From: Larkinella bovis
GTDB taxonomy: Bacteria; Bacteroidota; Bacteroidia; Cytophagales; Spirosomataceae
NCBI RefSeq assembly: GCF_042655385.1
Contig: NZ_JBHSMA010000003.1
Location: 496,001-560,000, forward strand
Reading direction: 5' to 3'
DNA length: 64,000 nucleotides
This document shows, piece after piece, positions 9,597 to 17,995 of the stretch. The stretch's first letter is position 1. Each line of letters begins with the position of its first letter. The notes under the pieces are model-generated. The model made no database searches, had not been told where the DNA came from, and saw nothing but the letters and a program-made list of their open reading frames with translations. The position numbers and the translations under genes were made by a program.

Positions 9597-9627
9597 CAAG
9601 TTTAACATTTATCTAAAATTTTGCAAT
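9597..9627 (-). promoter_or_regulatory. candidate Bacteroidota-type promoter for the SusC/SusD operon
   Basis: On the minus strand ATTG (-33 region), 19 bases, then TAAACTTG, one mismatch from the -7 consensus TAnnTTTG. It lies about 43 bases before the SusC start codon. Assigned by eye against the known Bacteroidota consensus. Confidence 0.4.
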
Positions 9628-9672
9628 TTTTGCTATTTAACGTAGAATATTCTGTCGTTTTAAAGACTAAGC

Positions 9673-10881
9673 ATGGATTTTTTTGCACAAAAGAAAGGGA
9701 CTACGGCTGTTTGGGCCGGGGAGGACGCTCAGGGGGCCACTGGTGCAACCACGGCCCCGATCGTCAACAGCGTGGCTTTTTCGTACCACGATCTGGACGA
9801 ATGGTATGCTGTTGCCACCGGCAAAACCGAGGGACATATCTACAGCCGGAATACCAATCCGACGGTGCAGGTGCTGGAAGAAAAAATCCGGATTCTGGAA
9901 AGTGCCGAAGCCGCGACTTCCTTTGCGACGGGGATGGGGGCCATCAGCAACACGCTGTTTGCGCTGCTCGGACCGGGGAAGCGCGTGGTGTCGATTAAGG
10001 ACACGTACGGCGGCACCAGTCGGTTGTTTCTCGACTTTCTGCCCGCTTACCAGATCGACATAACGCTCTGCGAAACCGGTAACCACGAAGCGATGGAAGC
10101 CGAAATCGCCAGCGGCTGCGATCTGGTGTATCTGGAAACCCCCACTAACCCGACCCTGAAAGTGGTTGATCTGAAACGACTGGCGGCTGCCGCCCACCGG
10201 GTCGGCGCCATTGTGGTGGTGGATAATACCTTCGCGACACCGATCAACCAGAATCCGCTGCAACTCGGGGCCGATCTGGTGGTTCACAGCGCCACGAAAT
10301 TTCTCTGCGGCCATTCCGACGCGATGGGCGGTTTGCTGTGCGGCAAAAAGGAGCTGGTCGAAAAGGTGTTCCGGTTTCGGGAAATCAACGGGGCCAGTTT
10401 GCAGGCCGAACCAGCCTACCTGATTGCTCGTGGCATGAAAACGCTGGAACTCCGGATTGAGCGGCAAAATGCCTCGGCCCTGAAAATCGCCCGGTTTCTG
10501 AAAGCGCATCCCGCCATCGGCGATGTGTTTTATCCGGGACTCGACACGCATCCTGGCCACGCAATAGCAGCCGCGCAGATGAGCGGTTTTGGGGGTGTGT
10601 TAAGTTTCTCGTTAAAAGGGGATTACGAGGATGTTAAAGCGTTTCTGACCAGCCTCCGGTTGGTGCACCTGGCCGCCAGTCTCGGATCGGTGAGCACGCT
10701 GGCCGGACCACCCCGCACCACCAGCCACGTCGAACTCACGGAAGCGCAGCGCGCCCAGTTGGGCATTCCCGAAAGCCTGATCCGGTATTCGGTCGGCATC
10801 GAAAACGTGGAGGATCTGATCGCCGATTTGAGCCAGGCGCTGGCGGTTTTAAAACCGGTTTCTCAACCTGCAAATAGCTAA
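9673..10881 (+). CDS. PLP-dependent cystathionine gamma-synthase / beta-lyase family enzyme
   Basis: A 402-residue fold-type I PLP enzyme of the Cys/Met metabolism family. Visible elements: YSRNTNPT (59-64, phosphate contact from the neighbouring subunit), SFATGMGAIS (83-92), LVYLETPTNPTL (151-162), VVVDNTFATP with the ring-N-binding Asp184, and SATKF with Lys209 as Schiff-base lysine. The C-terminal part holds SLGSVSTLAGPP and RYSVGIENVEDLIADL, as in cystathionine gamma-synthase, cystathionine beta-lyase and methionine gamma-lyase. Sequence alone does not separate these activities. It stands alone, divergent from the SusC operon; trans-sulfuration is the likely role. Confidence 0.88.
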   Translation: MDFFAQKKGTTAVWAGEDAQGATGATTAPIVNSVAFSYHDLDEWYAVATGKTEGHIYSRNTNPTVQVLEEKIRILESAEAATSFATGMGAISNTLFALLGPGKRVVSIKDTYGGTSRLFLDFLPAYQIDITLCETGNHEAMEAEIASGCDLVYLETPTNPTLKVVDLKRLAAAAHRVGAIVVVDNTFATPINQNPLQLGADLVVHSATKFLCGHSDAMGGLLCGKKELVEKVFRFREINGASLQAEPAYLIARGMKTLELRIERQNASALKIARFLKAHPAIGDVFYPGLDTHPGHAIAAAQMSGFGGVLSFSLKGDYEDVKAFLTSLRLVHLAASLGSVSTLAGPPRTTSHVELTEAQRAQLGIPESLIRYSVGIENVEDLIADLSQALAVLKPVSQPANS

Positions 10882-10917
10882 TATCCGATTTTGGGTCTTA
10901 AAACTCCTGTATACCCG

Positions 10918-11991
10918 ATGAAAAAACGCGTACACTTCGCAACAATCTACATCCTGTTCGGCATCCTGCTGATTGGCCCGTCCGGTTTCAGCCAGTCGAA
11001 AAAAAGCAAAACCGCCCCCGCAGCGGCTCCGGCCCCGGTGGTTCCGACTATCGCCGAACAGCGCCTGAACCAGGAACTGGAACGCATCGCCCAATTCGCC
11101 AAAGGCAAAGTTGGGGTTAGTGCGGTTCACCTCGAATCGGGCCGGCAGATCAGCCTGAATCCGCACGAAAAGTTTCCGATGGCCAGCACCGTGAAAGTGG
11201 CCATTGCCGTCGAACTGTTCAACAAAATTGAAAAAGGCGAACTTTCGCTGCGGACGATGGTGGATTTGAAACCGTCGGATCTGCACCCGGGCAGCGGGAC
11301 GCTCGAAACGCTGTTTGCCAAACCGGGCGTTCAGCTTTCGGTGGAGAACCTGCTGGAACTAATGATGGTCATCAGTGATAACTCCGCCACCGATATTTTG
11401 CTGCGGCTGGTCGGTGGTGCCGAACCCGTTCGCGCCCGGCTGAAAGCACTGGGCATTGACGGCATGTCCGTCGATCGGACGATTATTCAGTTGATTGCGG
11501 ATTTACAAGGGGTAACGCTTCCTTCCGAAGACCAGTGGACCACCGGTTTTTACGCCAAGCTGGAAGAAGCAACCACGCCGGAATCGCGCCGGGCAGCCGC
11601 TCTGAAACTGGAACAGGACCCGCGTGACACCTCCACCCCGGAAGCGATGGTAAAGTTGCTGACCCAGATTTACCAGGCCAAAGCGCTCAAACCCGAAAGC
11701 CGGGATTTGCTGCTGGCCGTCATGGAACGCTGCCGGGGCGGTCTGGCGCGCATCAAGGGTTTTCTGCCGCCCGAAACCGTCGTCGCCCACAAAACCGGCT
11801 CGCTCAATTCCAGCGCTACCGACGACGTGGGTATTATTACCCTGCCGGGCGATGCGGGCCACATTGCCATTGCGGTTTTCATTACCTCGTCGGCCCAGCC
11901 ACTGCCCGAACGCGAACAGACCATCGCCCACCTGAGCCGCACGATTTACGACTATTTCCTGTTCCAGCCACCGGTTTTGTCCGCCCGTTAA
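10918..11991 (+). CDS. class A beta-lactamase-like serine hydrolase lacking the usual Glu166
   Basis: A 357-residue exported protein; the ATG at 10918 is preferred to one 9 codons upstream because it begins the signal peptide (MKKRVHFATIYILFG). Class A motifs are clear: STVK with nucleophile Ser90 and Lys93, SDN at 153-155 and HKTGS with Lys292-Thr293-Gly294. The omega-loop position that normally reads R-x-E-x-x-L-N is R187-T-I-I-Q-L-I, so the general base Glu166 and Asn170 equivalents are Ile, and about 40 extra residues lie before the DPRDTSTP segment (234-241). It may be a non-hydrolysing penicillin-binding or a different hydrolase, or use a displaced Glu (EEATTPE near 216-222). Resistance should not be assumed. 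Confidence 0.85.
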   Translation: MKKRVHFATIYILFGILLIGPSGFSQSKKSKTAPAAAPAPVVPTIAEQRLNQELERIAQFAKGKVGVSAVHLESGRQISLNPHEKFPMASTVKVAIAVELFNKIEKGELSLRTMVDLKPSDLHPGSGTLETLFAKPGVQLSVENLLELMMVISDNSATDILLRLVGGAEPVRARLKALGIDGMSVDRTIIQLIADLQGVTLPSEDQWTTGFYAKLEEATTPESRRAAALKLEQDPRDTSTPEAMVKLLTQIYQAKALKPESRDLLLAVMERCRGGLARIKGFLPPETVVAHKTGSLNSSATDDVGIITLPGDAGHIAIAVFITSSAQPLPEREQTIAHLSRTIYDYFLFQPPVLSAR

Positions 11992-12004
11992 TGGGTTACG
12001 GTTT

Positions 12005-12255
12005 ATGGTTTACGGTCGTGGACGTACGTCAGGCTAAGACGCTGATCAGGATTTGCAATCCTGATCCTGTCTCTAGCGGATTTACAATCCGCCGTTGATG
12101 AGCCGGGAAACGATACCAGGCGTCCGGTCCCGAACAGCAAAAGCCCGGACAATCGCATTGCGGATTTCAAATCCGCAGCCGTTTAGATCAGGATTTGCAA
12201 ATCCTGATCAGCGTCTTAGCCTGACGCGCGTCCGCGACCATAAATTGTAAACCAT
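12005..12255. repeat. palindrome-rich intergenic element with long terminal inverted repeats
   Basis: The left arm (12005-12066) and right arm (12186-12255) are imperfect inverted repeats; a 32-base core is identical (12027-12058 against 12195-12226). Four short palindromes sit inside: 12044-12066, 12076-12092, 12160-12176 and 12186-12209, the last of type GATCAGGATT-TGCA-AATCCTGATC, the middle two of type GCGGATTT-n-AATCCGC. The element fills nearly the whole gap and ends 8 bases before the next start codon. It resembles a REP/BIME or MITE-like repeat; no transposase is nearby. Confidence 0.8.
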
Positions 12256-12263
12256 CTCTCACG

Positions 12264-13757
12264 ATGAGAACAATCTATACTACTCTTTTCTTTCTGAGTT
12301 TCCTGACCGCCGTTGCGCAAAAAAAACCGACGGCCAAACAGTTGCAGGAATTTGATGCGTACGTTGAGAAAGTTCGCAACGAATGGGAAGTGCCTGGTCT
12401 GGCTATTACTGTCGTGAAGGACAACCAGGTTATTTTCAAAAAAGGCTACGGCGTTCGGGAAATAGGGACGACCAACGCGGTCGATACGCAGACGCAGTTT
12501 GCCTGCGCTTCGACAACGAAGGCGATGACGGTGGCGCTGATGGGGATGCTGGTCGATGAGGGCAAGATTTCGTGGGATGATCCAGTGTACCAATACCTAC
12601 CCGAACTGCAATTTTACGACCCGGCGGTCACCCGTGACGTTCGCGTCCGCGACCTGCTGACCCACAACACAGGCGTTCCGGGAACCGACTTTTTTACCGG
12701 AGCCATGACGATCCCGGCCAACGAAATGTTCCGGCGGATGGTGTACGTTAAACCGAGTTATCCGCTGCGGGCCGGTTTTATTTACCAGAACATCCTGTAT
12801 TCGGCGGCCGGGCGCATCATCGAACGACTGTACGGAAAACCGTGGTCGACGGTAATGCAGGAACGGATTTTCGACCCACTGGGAATGACCCAAACCGCTC
12901 CCAAACGCGGCCTCAGCAAGAGTACCAACATGACCAAACCGCACATCGCCATCAACGACACGATCCGGGCGATCGACTACGGTGCCGATAGCGAAATTGG
13001 GTCGGCGGGGGCGGTCTGGTCGTGCGTCGATGACATGAGCAAGTGGATCATCTGCATGCTCGACAGCGGCAAATACAACGGCGGTCGTTTGCTGAAACCC
13101 ACCACCTGGGCCGAAATATTCAAACCGCAGGTACTCGTTCCGCACGACGAATATGCCACGATGCAACTCCTGAAACCCCATTGGCTGACCTACGGGCTGG
13201 GCTGGTACCAGCACGATTACCGGGGCCACAACGTCAATTTCCACACGGGGAGCCTGGTGGGACTGACGGCAATAACGGGACAATTGCCCGACGAAAAGCT
13301 GGGTGTATACGTTTTCGGTAACTACAACTACGCCGAAGTCCGGCACGCACTGCTGTACAAAACCTTCGATTTCTTTGCCCTGGGCGGCAACCGCGACTGG
13401 AATACTGAGGTTAAAACATTGTACGCCGGAATCCGGGAAGCCGGAAAAAAAGCCGTACAGGACTTTCAGGCGAAACGCGTGCCTAACACCACGCCGTCGG
13501 TCCCACTGAAAGACTACGCAGGGAAATACACCAGCCCGCTCTACGGAAAAGCGGAAGTTTCGGTGGTAAATAACCAACTGGTTTTCAGTATTAACGACCA
13601 GGCGATGAAGGCGACACTGGCGCACTGGCATTATGATACGTTTTACGGCCCGCTTCAAAAAGCGTGGTACGGAAATGCCCTGGCCCGGTTTACGCTTAAC
13701 AGTGCGGGCAAGGTGGATACGCTGATTTTTAGCGGGATGGAATTTCGAAAAGAATGA
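12264..13757 (+). CDS. serine hydrolase, class C beta-lactamase/esterase family with DUF3471-like tail
   Basis: A 497-residue exported protein (signal residues 1-19, ending AVAQ). The PF00144 catalytic set is complete: S83-T-T-K86 (nucleophile and base), Y174-Q-N176 and H327-T-G329, the last replacing KTG as is common in esterase EstB and D-aminopeptidase-like members. Residues about 380-497 form a separate lipocalin-like DUF3471 domain (DYAGKYTSPLYGKAEV). Such proteins hydrolyse esters or D-amino-acid peptides; true beta-lactamase activity is less likely. It follows the palindromic repeat element so closely that its promoter must lie in or before that element. Confidence 0.9.
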   Translation: MRTIYTTLFFLSFLTAVAQKKPTAKQLQEFDAYVEKVRNEWEVPGLAITVVKDNQVIFKKGYGVREIGTTNAVDTQTQFACASTTKAMTVALMGMLVDEGKISWDDPVYQYLPELQFYDPAVTRDVRVRDLLTHNTGVPGTDFFTGAMTIPANEMFRRMVYVKPSYPLRAGFIYQNILYSAAGRIIERLYGKPWSTVMQERIFDPLGMTQTAPKRGLSKSTNMTKPHIAINDTIRAIDYGADSEIGSAGAVWSCVDDMSKWIICMLDSGKYNGGRLLKPTTWAEIFKPQVLVPHDEYATMQLLKPHWLTYGLGWYQHDYRGHNVNFHTGSLVGLTAITGQLPDEKLGVYVFGNYNYAEVRHALLYKTFDFFALGGNRDWNTEVKTLYAGIREAGKKAVQDFQAKRVPNTTPSVPLKDYAGKYTSPLYGKAEVSVVNNQLVFSINDQAMKATLAHWHYDTFYGPLQKAWYGNALARFTLNSAGKVDTLIFSGMEFRKE

Positions 13758-13885
13758 GGGGCTGAACAACCGCTTCGGGCGGATTGGATACTTGTTACGG
13801 CCATTCCGGGTTTCCCGCTGGCTCAGTTCCGATAACCTTCTCCGGTTTGGGGCGTTATTCATTCGAAACCAAATGCAACGGAATC

Positions 13886-14455
13886 ATGGAAAATCAGCAA
13901 CGATTGAAGGGCAAGAAAGTGGCGATTCTGCTGACCGATGGCTTTGAACAGGTCGAAATGACGGAACCCCGGAAAGCCCTGCAGGACGCCGGTGCCGAAA
14001 CGCACCTGATTGCCCCCAAAAATGGGGTCGTGAAGGCTTGGGATGAAAAAGACTGGGGCGATTCATTCTCGGTTGATGTTATACTGGACGATGCCGATGC
14101 GTACAGCTACGATGCGCTGCTGCTGCCGGGGGGCGTTATGAATCCCGATCACCTGCGGATGGAGAAAAAAGCCGTCGCGTTTGTCCGACACTTCTTCGAA
14201 GAACACAAACCGGTGGCTGCCATTTGCCACGCGCCGATGCTGTTGATCGAAGCCGATGTGGTGAAAGGCCGGACGTTAACGTCGTATCCGTCGATTCAAA
14301 CCGATCTGCGCAATGCGGGGGCTAACTGGGTCGATCAGGAAGTGGTCACCGATCAGGGCCTGGTCACCAGCCGGAAACCGGACGATATTCCGGCGTTTAA
14401 CCGGAAAATGATTGAAGAAATCTGGGAAGGGACCCACGCGGGGCAGCACGCGTAA
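13886..14455 (+). CDS. DJ-1/PfpI family type 1 glutamine amidotransferase-like protein
   Basis: A 189-residue cytoplasmic protein; the ATG at 13886 begins the conserved region, and the 34 codons readable upstream have no family similarity. The flavodoxin-like fold shows VAILLTDGFEQVEM (12-25, with the acidic residue of the active site), LLLPGG (78-83) and the nucleophile elbow AAICHAPMLL with Cys114-His115. Homologues act as deglycases, chaperones or peptidases in oxidative or carbonyl stress (YhbO/PfpI group). It has its own terminator immediately downstream. Confidence 0.92.
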   Translation: MENQQRLKGKKVAILLTDGFEQVEMTEPRKALQDAGAETHLIAPKNGVVKAWDEKDWGDSFSVDVILDDADAYSYDALLLPGGVMNPDHLRMEKKAVAFVRHFFEEHKPVAAICHAPMLLIEADVVKGRTLTSYPSIQTDLRNAGANWVDQEVVTDQGLVTSRKPDDIPAFNRKMIEEIWEGTHAGQHA

Positions 14456-14477
14456 ATAGAACCGGTTTTACCGTTTT

Positions 14478-14505
14478 AGCCCAGTCCGATTGCTCGGACT
14501 GGGCT
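14478..14505 (+). terminator. rho-independent terminator after the DJ-1/PfpI gene
   Basis: AGCCCAGTCCGA (14478-14489) pairs perfectly with TCGGACTGGGCT (14494-14505) around a 4-base loop, followed by a T-rich stretch (tgttcttgtttt). Confidence 0.88.
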
Positions 14506-14535
14506 TGTTCTTGTTTTCCAGGGGCCTATCGGGAT

Positions 14536-15075
14536 TTAGTATGGCCGGGCCGCGTGGCGAAACAGCAAGGCTGATCCAACGAACAGCAGGGCGAAGAAGG
14601 TATGGAGACCAAAGACGGCCACCATCCCATTGGCAAAGGCGGGCGTACCGATGAGCAACGCAATCACGGGGACGAGGGCCATCGTAAACGCGGTTGCATA
14701 CAACGTACGTGACATGCCCGGTGGCTCCAGACGGGCGAGGAGCGCCCCGGTTAATCCGACGAGGAGGACCCCGGAATACATCATGTTGGCCGGGTCGTCC
14801 CCGAGAATACCGCCAACGGCAGCATTCATCCAGATGAGGATGAAAACGGCCGCCAGGGCCAGTCCGACGGCGAATCGGTAGCGTCGATTGCTCATTTTAT
14901 TCTTTGCCAGCAGTTCATACGTAAGACCGGCCCCGCCCAGCAGAAGGACACTGGCTAACACAAACGCACCCGGTTTCCAATGCCAGCTGGCAAGCAGTGT
15001 CAGTACGCCGGGGATAAGCACAATCAGTGCAGGGACCATCGCCCATTTTGTCGTTTTTTTTTGACTGTTTTGCAT
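14536..15075 (-). CDS. multipass membrane protein of unknown function
   Basis: A 179-residue hydrophobic protein with about six membrane helices (approximately residues 13-31, 36-54, 68-88, 97-114, 124-145, 148-170) and a basic N-terminus (KKTTKW). The loop with ILGDDPANMMY between helices 3 and 4 and the GMSRTLYATAFTMALVPVIA segment are distinctive, but I cannot name a family with a known function. It appears monocistronic and converges on the DJ-1/PfpI gene. Confidence 0.8.
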   Translation of the reverse strand: MQNSQKKTTKWAMVPALIVLIPGVLTLLASWHWKPGAFVLASVLLLGGAGLTYELLAKNKMSNRRYRFAVGLALAAVFILIWMNAAVGGILGDDPANMMYSGVLLVGLTGALLARLEPPGMSRTLYATAFTMALVPVIALLIGTPAFANGMVAVFGLHTFFALLFVGSALLFRHAARPY

Positions 15076-15195
15076 CAGATTCAGCAGGTTTGTTCTAGGG
15101 ATTATTTCCTTAAATCGTCGAGTTTCTTTCCATCGTAAACACGCGTTCGCTCCCCAGCCGTTTTATGGTCATCCGGTTTTTCGCGAGGGCTACTG

Positions 15196-15225
15196 TAAAG
15201 TTAAAAAAGAACTTTGTAAAACAAA
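15196..15225 (-). promoter_or_regulatory. candidate promoter for the membrane-protein gene at 14536-15075
   Basis: Minus strand reads TTTG, 18 bases, TAACTTTA, one base off the TAnnTTTG consensus, roughly 120 bases before the start codon. Confidence 0.4.
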
Positions 15226-15262
15226 GTAAAGTATGTAAGAACTACTATTTCTGAGAGAAAAA

Positions 15263-15296
15263 ATGCGGCAGGAGGGTGGTTACCTTCCTGCCGCAT
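15263..15296 (-). terminator. rho-independent terminator of the ABC permease gene
   Basis: ATGCGGCAGGA (15263-15273) pairs with TCCTGCCGCAT (15286-15296). On the minus strand the hairpin is followed by six T residues, 20 bases past the ABC permease stop codon. Confidence 0.88.
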
Positions 15297-15316
15297 CGCT
15301 CGTTTATTCTCTATTT

Positions 15317-17737
15317 TTACTCCGTCCGGAGGCTCTTGACCGGGTTCATCAGTGCGGCTTTGATGCTTTGAAAACTGATGGTCAGCAGGGCAACGATCGT
15401 GGCCAGCAAACCGGCCAGGACGAACATCCACCACTCAATGGCAATGCGGTATTCAAAGGCCTGCAACCATTTGTTCATGGCATACCAGGCCAGGGGCGAC
15501 GCCAGCATAATGGCAATCAGCACCAGCTTCACAAATTCGCGGGAGAGCAGACCGACGATGCTGCCCACCGATGCGCCCAATACTTTCCGAACGCCAATTT
15601 CCTTCGTCCGTTGTTCGGCGGTGAATGTAGCCAGCCCCAGTAAACCGAGACAGGCGACAAAAATGGTCAGGCCGGAGAAAATGCCCAGAATCTTGCCGAT
15701 CTTCTGTTCGGCTTCGTAGGTCTGCATAAACCGTTCATCCAGAAAGGAGTAACTGAAAGGCTGCTCGGGTTTGAACGAATCCCACTGTTTTTTGACCGAC
15801 GCCAGAAGGCCCGTCATCTCGCGGGTTTTCACTTTCACGATCATGGTACCGGGCGTTTTGGCCAGCACCATGACCAGGGGAGAAATTTTTTCGTGCAGCG
15901 ACCGGAAGTGAAAATCTTTCACTACGCCGATCACCCGGTAGGTTGGGCTTATGCCCTCCCGGTCCAAATGGGTAATGGTATGGCCCAAGGCCTTTTCATG
16001 CCATCCGAACAGGCGGGCGGCCGTTTCGTTGAGAAGGATCCCGGTGGAATCGGTGCCGAAGGCTTTGGAGAAATTTCGCCCGGCGACCATTTTCATGCCC
16101 AGGGTTGCGATGTAATCGTAATCGATGTCGTAGCGTAATGTCTTGACGATCTGGGTCGAGTTGTTGTCGCCATACACCATAAAGTTGTTGTTATTGCTCG
16201 GACCAGCCGGGATGTAGCCCGAATGGCTGACGTTGACGACCCGTGGGTCCTGCAACAGCAGATCACGGAACACCTCCGCTTTCGGTCCCAGCGCCCAGGT
16301 ATTCGACAAGACCAGCACCTGCTCCTTGTCGTAGCCCAGATTTTTGTGCTGAATGTAATCAAGCTGGCGGTATACGACCGTCGTCCCGATCATCAGTAGA
16401 ATCGCAATGAAGAACTGAAATACCACCAGCCCACTGCGCAAACTGATACTGCTTTTTCCCGAACTAAACCGCCCTTTCAACACGGCGACGGGTTTGAACG
16501 ATGCCAGGAAAAACGCCGGATAACTCCCCGCCAGCACGCCCACGAGTACGCCAAACAGCAGCACGCCCGGCAATAACCAGGGAGCGGATACCAGATTAAA
16601 GGTCAGTGCTTTACCCGATAAGGTATTGAACAGCGGCAGGGCTGCATACACCAGCAACAGGGCCACTACCAGCGAAATGGCAGTCAGTAGAATGGATTCA
16701 ATCAGGAATTGAAACGCCAGTTCCAGCCGAATGGAGCCCATTACTTTCCGAATCCCCACCTCCTTGGCCCGCTTGGAGGCTCCGGCGGTGGACAGATTCA
16801 TAAAATTGATGCTGGCAATCAGCAGCACAAAAACCGCCACCGCACCGAACAGGTACACATACTGGATGTTGCCGGACGGTTCCATCTGGTAGGCAGAATC
16901 CGAATACAGGTGAATAGCCGTCAGCGGTTGCAGAAACAACCCCAGGTCGTTGCCTTTCTGCCGGAATAAGGTGTAGGGCATCCCGAACGCTTTCTCGATT
17001 TGGGGGGCCATGTATTTTTCGGTTACCTGTGGCAGTTTCGCTTCCAGCTTTTTGTAATCGTACCCTTTTTGCAGCACCAGGTACGTGAAGAATTCGGATG
17101 TCATCCACGACGGTGATTTTGCGTCCGGCAGGCTCGCCATCGAAATGAAAAGATCGAAATGAAAGTGCGAATTCGTCGGAATTTCGGCCATGACGCCGGT
17201 GACGGTCAGGGGGGTATCGCTGCCTTTTACCCGAATCGTTTGCCCCAGCACCTGTTGCCGACCGAACAATTTAAGGGCCGTCGGTTGGGTCAGTATCACG
17301 GTATTGGGTTGAGTCAGGGCGGTTTTGGGATCCCCCTGGAGCAGCGGGAAGCTGAACACCTGAAAGAAATTGGAATCGGCAAACGCCATCCGTTCTTCCT
17401 GGAACAACTGGTCACCAACCCGAAGCTGGGGCTGACCGCCGACGCGCAGACGCGTAGCTTCTTCCACCTCAGGGTAATCGGCCTGGAGCGTCCGGGCCAC
17501 GGGGGGCATCACGTGCGCTTCGTTCATTTTACCGCCCTGCACCGTGCCCCGGAACACGACGCGGACCATGCGGTCGGCTTTTTCGTGAAACCGGTCATAA
17601 CTCAGTTCATCGAGCACAAACAAACTGATGAGCAGGCAGGTCGCCAGTCCGATGGCCAGACCAACGATGTTGATGACCGAGAAAACCCGATTCCGGATCA
17701 GGTTCCGCCAGGCAATTTTGAAGTAGTTCCGTAGCAT
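15317..17737 (-). CDS. FtsX/MacB-type ABC transporter permease with two FtsX domains
   Basis: An 806-residue membrane protein. The N-terminus (MLRNYFKIAWRNLIRN) and first helix (about 21-42) precede a periplasmic MacB-PCD domain (about 55-245); helices near 287-307, 338-362, 378-400 and 432-450 form the first FtsX unit, a second periplasmic domain follows, and three helices near 680-785 form the second FtsX unit. Both units carry the coupling signature KRAKEVGIRKVMGS and QRTKEIGVRKVLGA. These permeases move lipids, peptides or drugs through mechanotransmission and require a separate ATPase, which is absent from this window. Two operator-like repeats lie upstream. Confidence 0.94.
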   Translation of the reverse strand: MLRNYFKIAWRNLIRNRVFSVINIVGLAIGLATCLLISLFVLDELSYDRFHEKADRMVRVVFRGTVQGGKMNEAHVMPPVARTLQADYPEVEEATRLRVGGQPQLRVGDQLFQEERMAFADSNFFQVFSFPLLQGDPKTALTQPNTVILTQPTALKLFGRQQVLGQTIRVKGSDTPLTVTGVMAEIPTNSHFHFDLFISMASLPDAKSPSWMTSEFFTYLVLQKGYDYKKLEAKLPQVTEKYMAPQIEKAFGMPYTLFRQKGNDLGLFLQPLTAIHLYSDSAYQMEPSGNIQYVYLFGAVAVFVLLIASINFMNLSTAGASKRAKEVGIRKVMGSIRLELAFQFLIESILLTAISLVVALLLVYAALPLFNTLSGKALTFNLVSAPWLLPGVLLFGVLVGVLAGSYPAFFLASFKPVAVLKGRFSSGKSSISLRSGLVVFQFFIAILLMIGTTVVYRQLDYIQHKNLGYDKEQVLVLSNTWALGPKAEVFRDLLLQDPRVVNVSHSGYIPAGPSNNNNFMVYGDNNSTQIVKTLRYDIDYDYIATLGMKMVAGRNFSKAFGTDSTGILLNETAARLFGWHEKALGHTITHLDREGISPTYRVIGVVKDFHFRSLHEKISPLVMVLAKTPGTMIVKVKTREMTGLLASVKKQWDSFKPEQPFSYSFLDERFMQTYEAEQKIGKILGIFSGLTIFVACLGLLGLATFTAEQRTKEIGVRKVLGASVGSIVGLLSREFVKLVLIAIMLASPLAWYAMNKWLQAFEYRIAIEWWMFVLAGLLATIVALLTISFQSIKAALMNPVKSLRTE

Positions 17738-17873
17738 ATCCCGTTGAAATAAAAAGTCTGCTTACCAGACGGTAAAGCAAATTGCTGGCAATGGCAGGTA
17801 CTATGTAATACATTGTACATGAAAGGCAATATACCTCAATGAGCGGTTATTGTGGGCTCATGCTTCCGTTTTC

Positions 17874-17913
17874 TCTTGTCCCCAAACGGACACTCTTGTC
17901 CGCAAATGGACGC
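17874..17913 (-). promoter_or_regulatory. two tandem operator-like repeats upstream of the ABC permease
   Basis: Two adjacent 20-base direct repeats, TCTTGTCCCCAAACGGACAC (17874-17893) and TCTTGTCCGCAAATGGACGC (17894-17913). Each holds an inverted TGTCC-N6-GGAC core. They lie 137-176 bases before the permease start, a distance suited to an activator of the NtrC type (inferred). Confidence 0.6.
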
Positions 17914-17995
17914 TCATCCTGCGCTGAACAAGTTTACACCGGTTTTAAGCATAATCGGCTGGTTGGCAGAAAAGTAGATTCCTGAACGAAGTCCG

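Noticed and set aside
12264..13757. Beta-lactamase resistance gene
   Set aside because: It has HTG instead of KTG and a DUF3471-like tail, which point to an esterase or peptidase of the same fold.
17761..17840. Sigma-54 promoter upstream of the ABC permease
   Set aside because: The best candidate has TG instead of GG at -24 and several other mismatches, so I do not list it as a feature.
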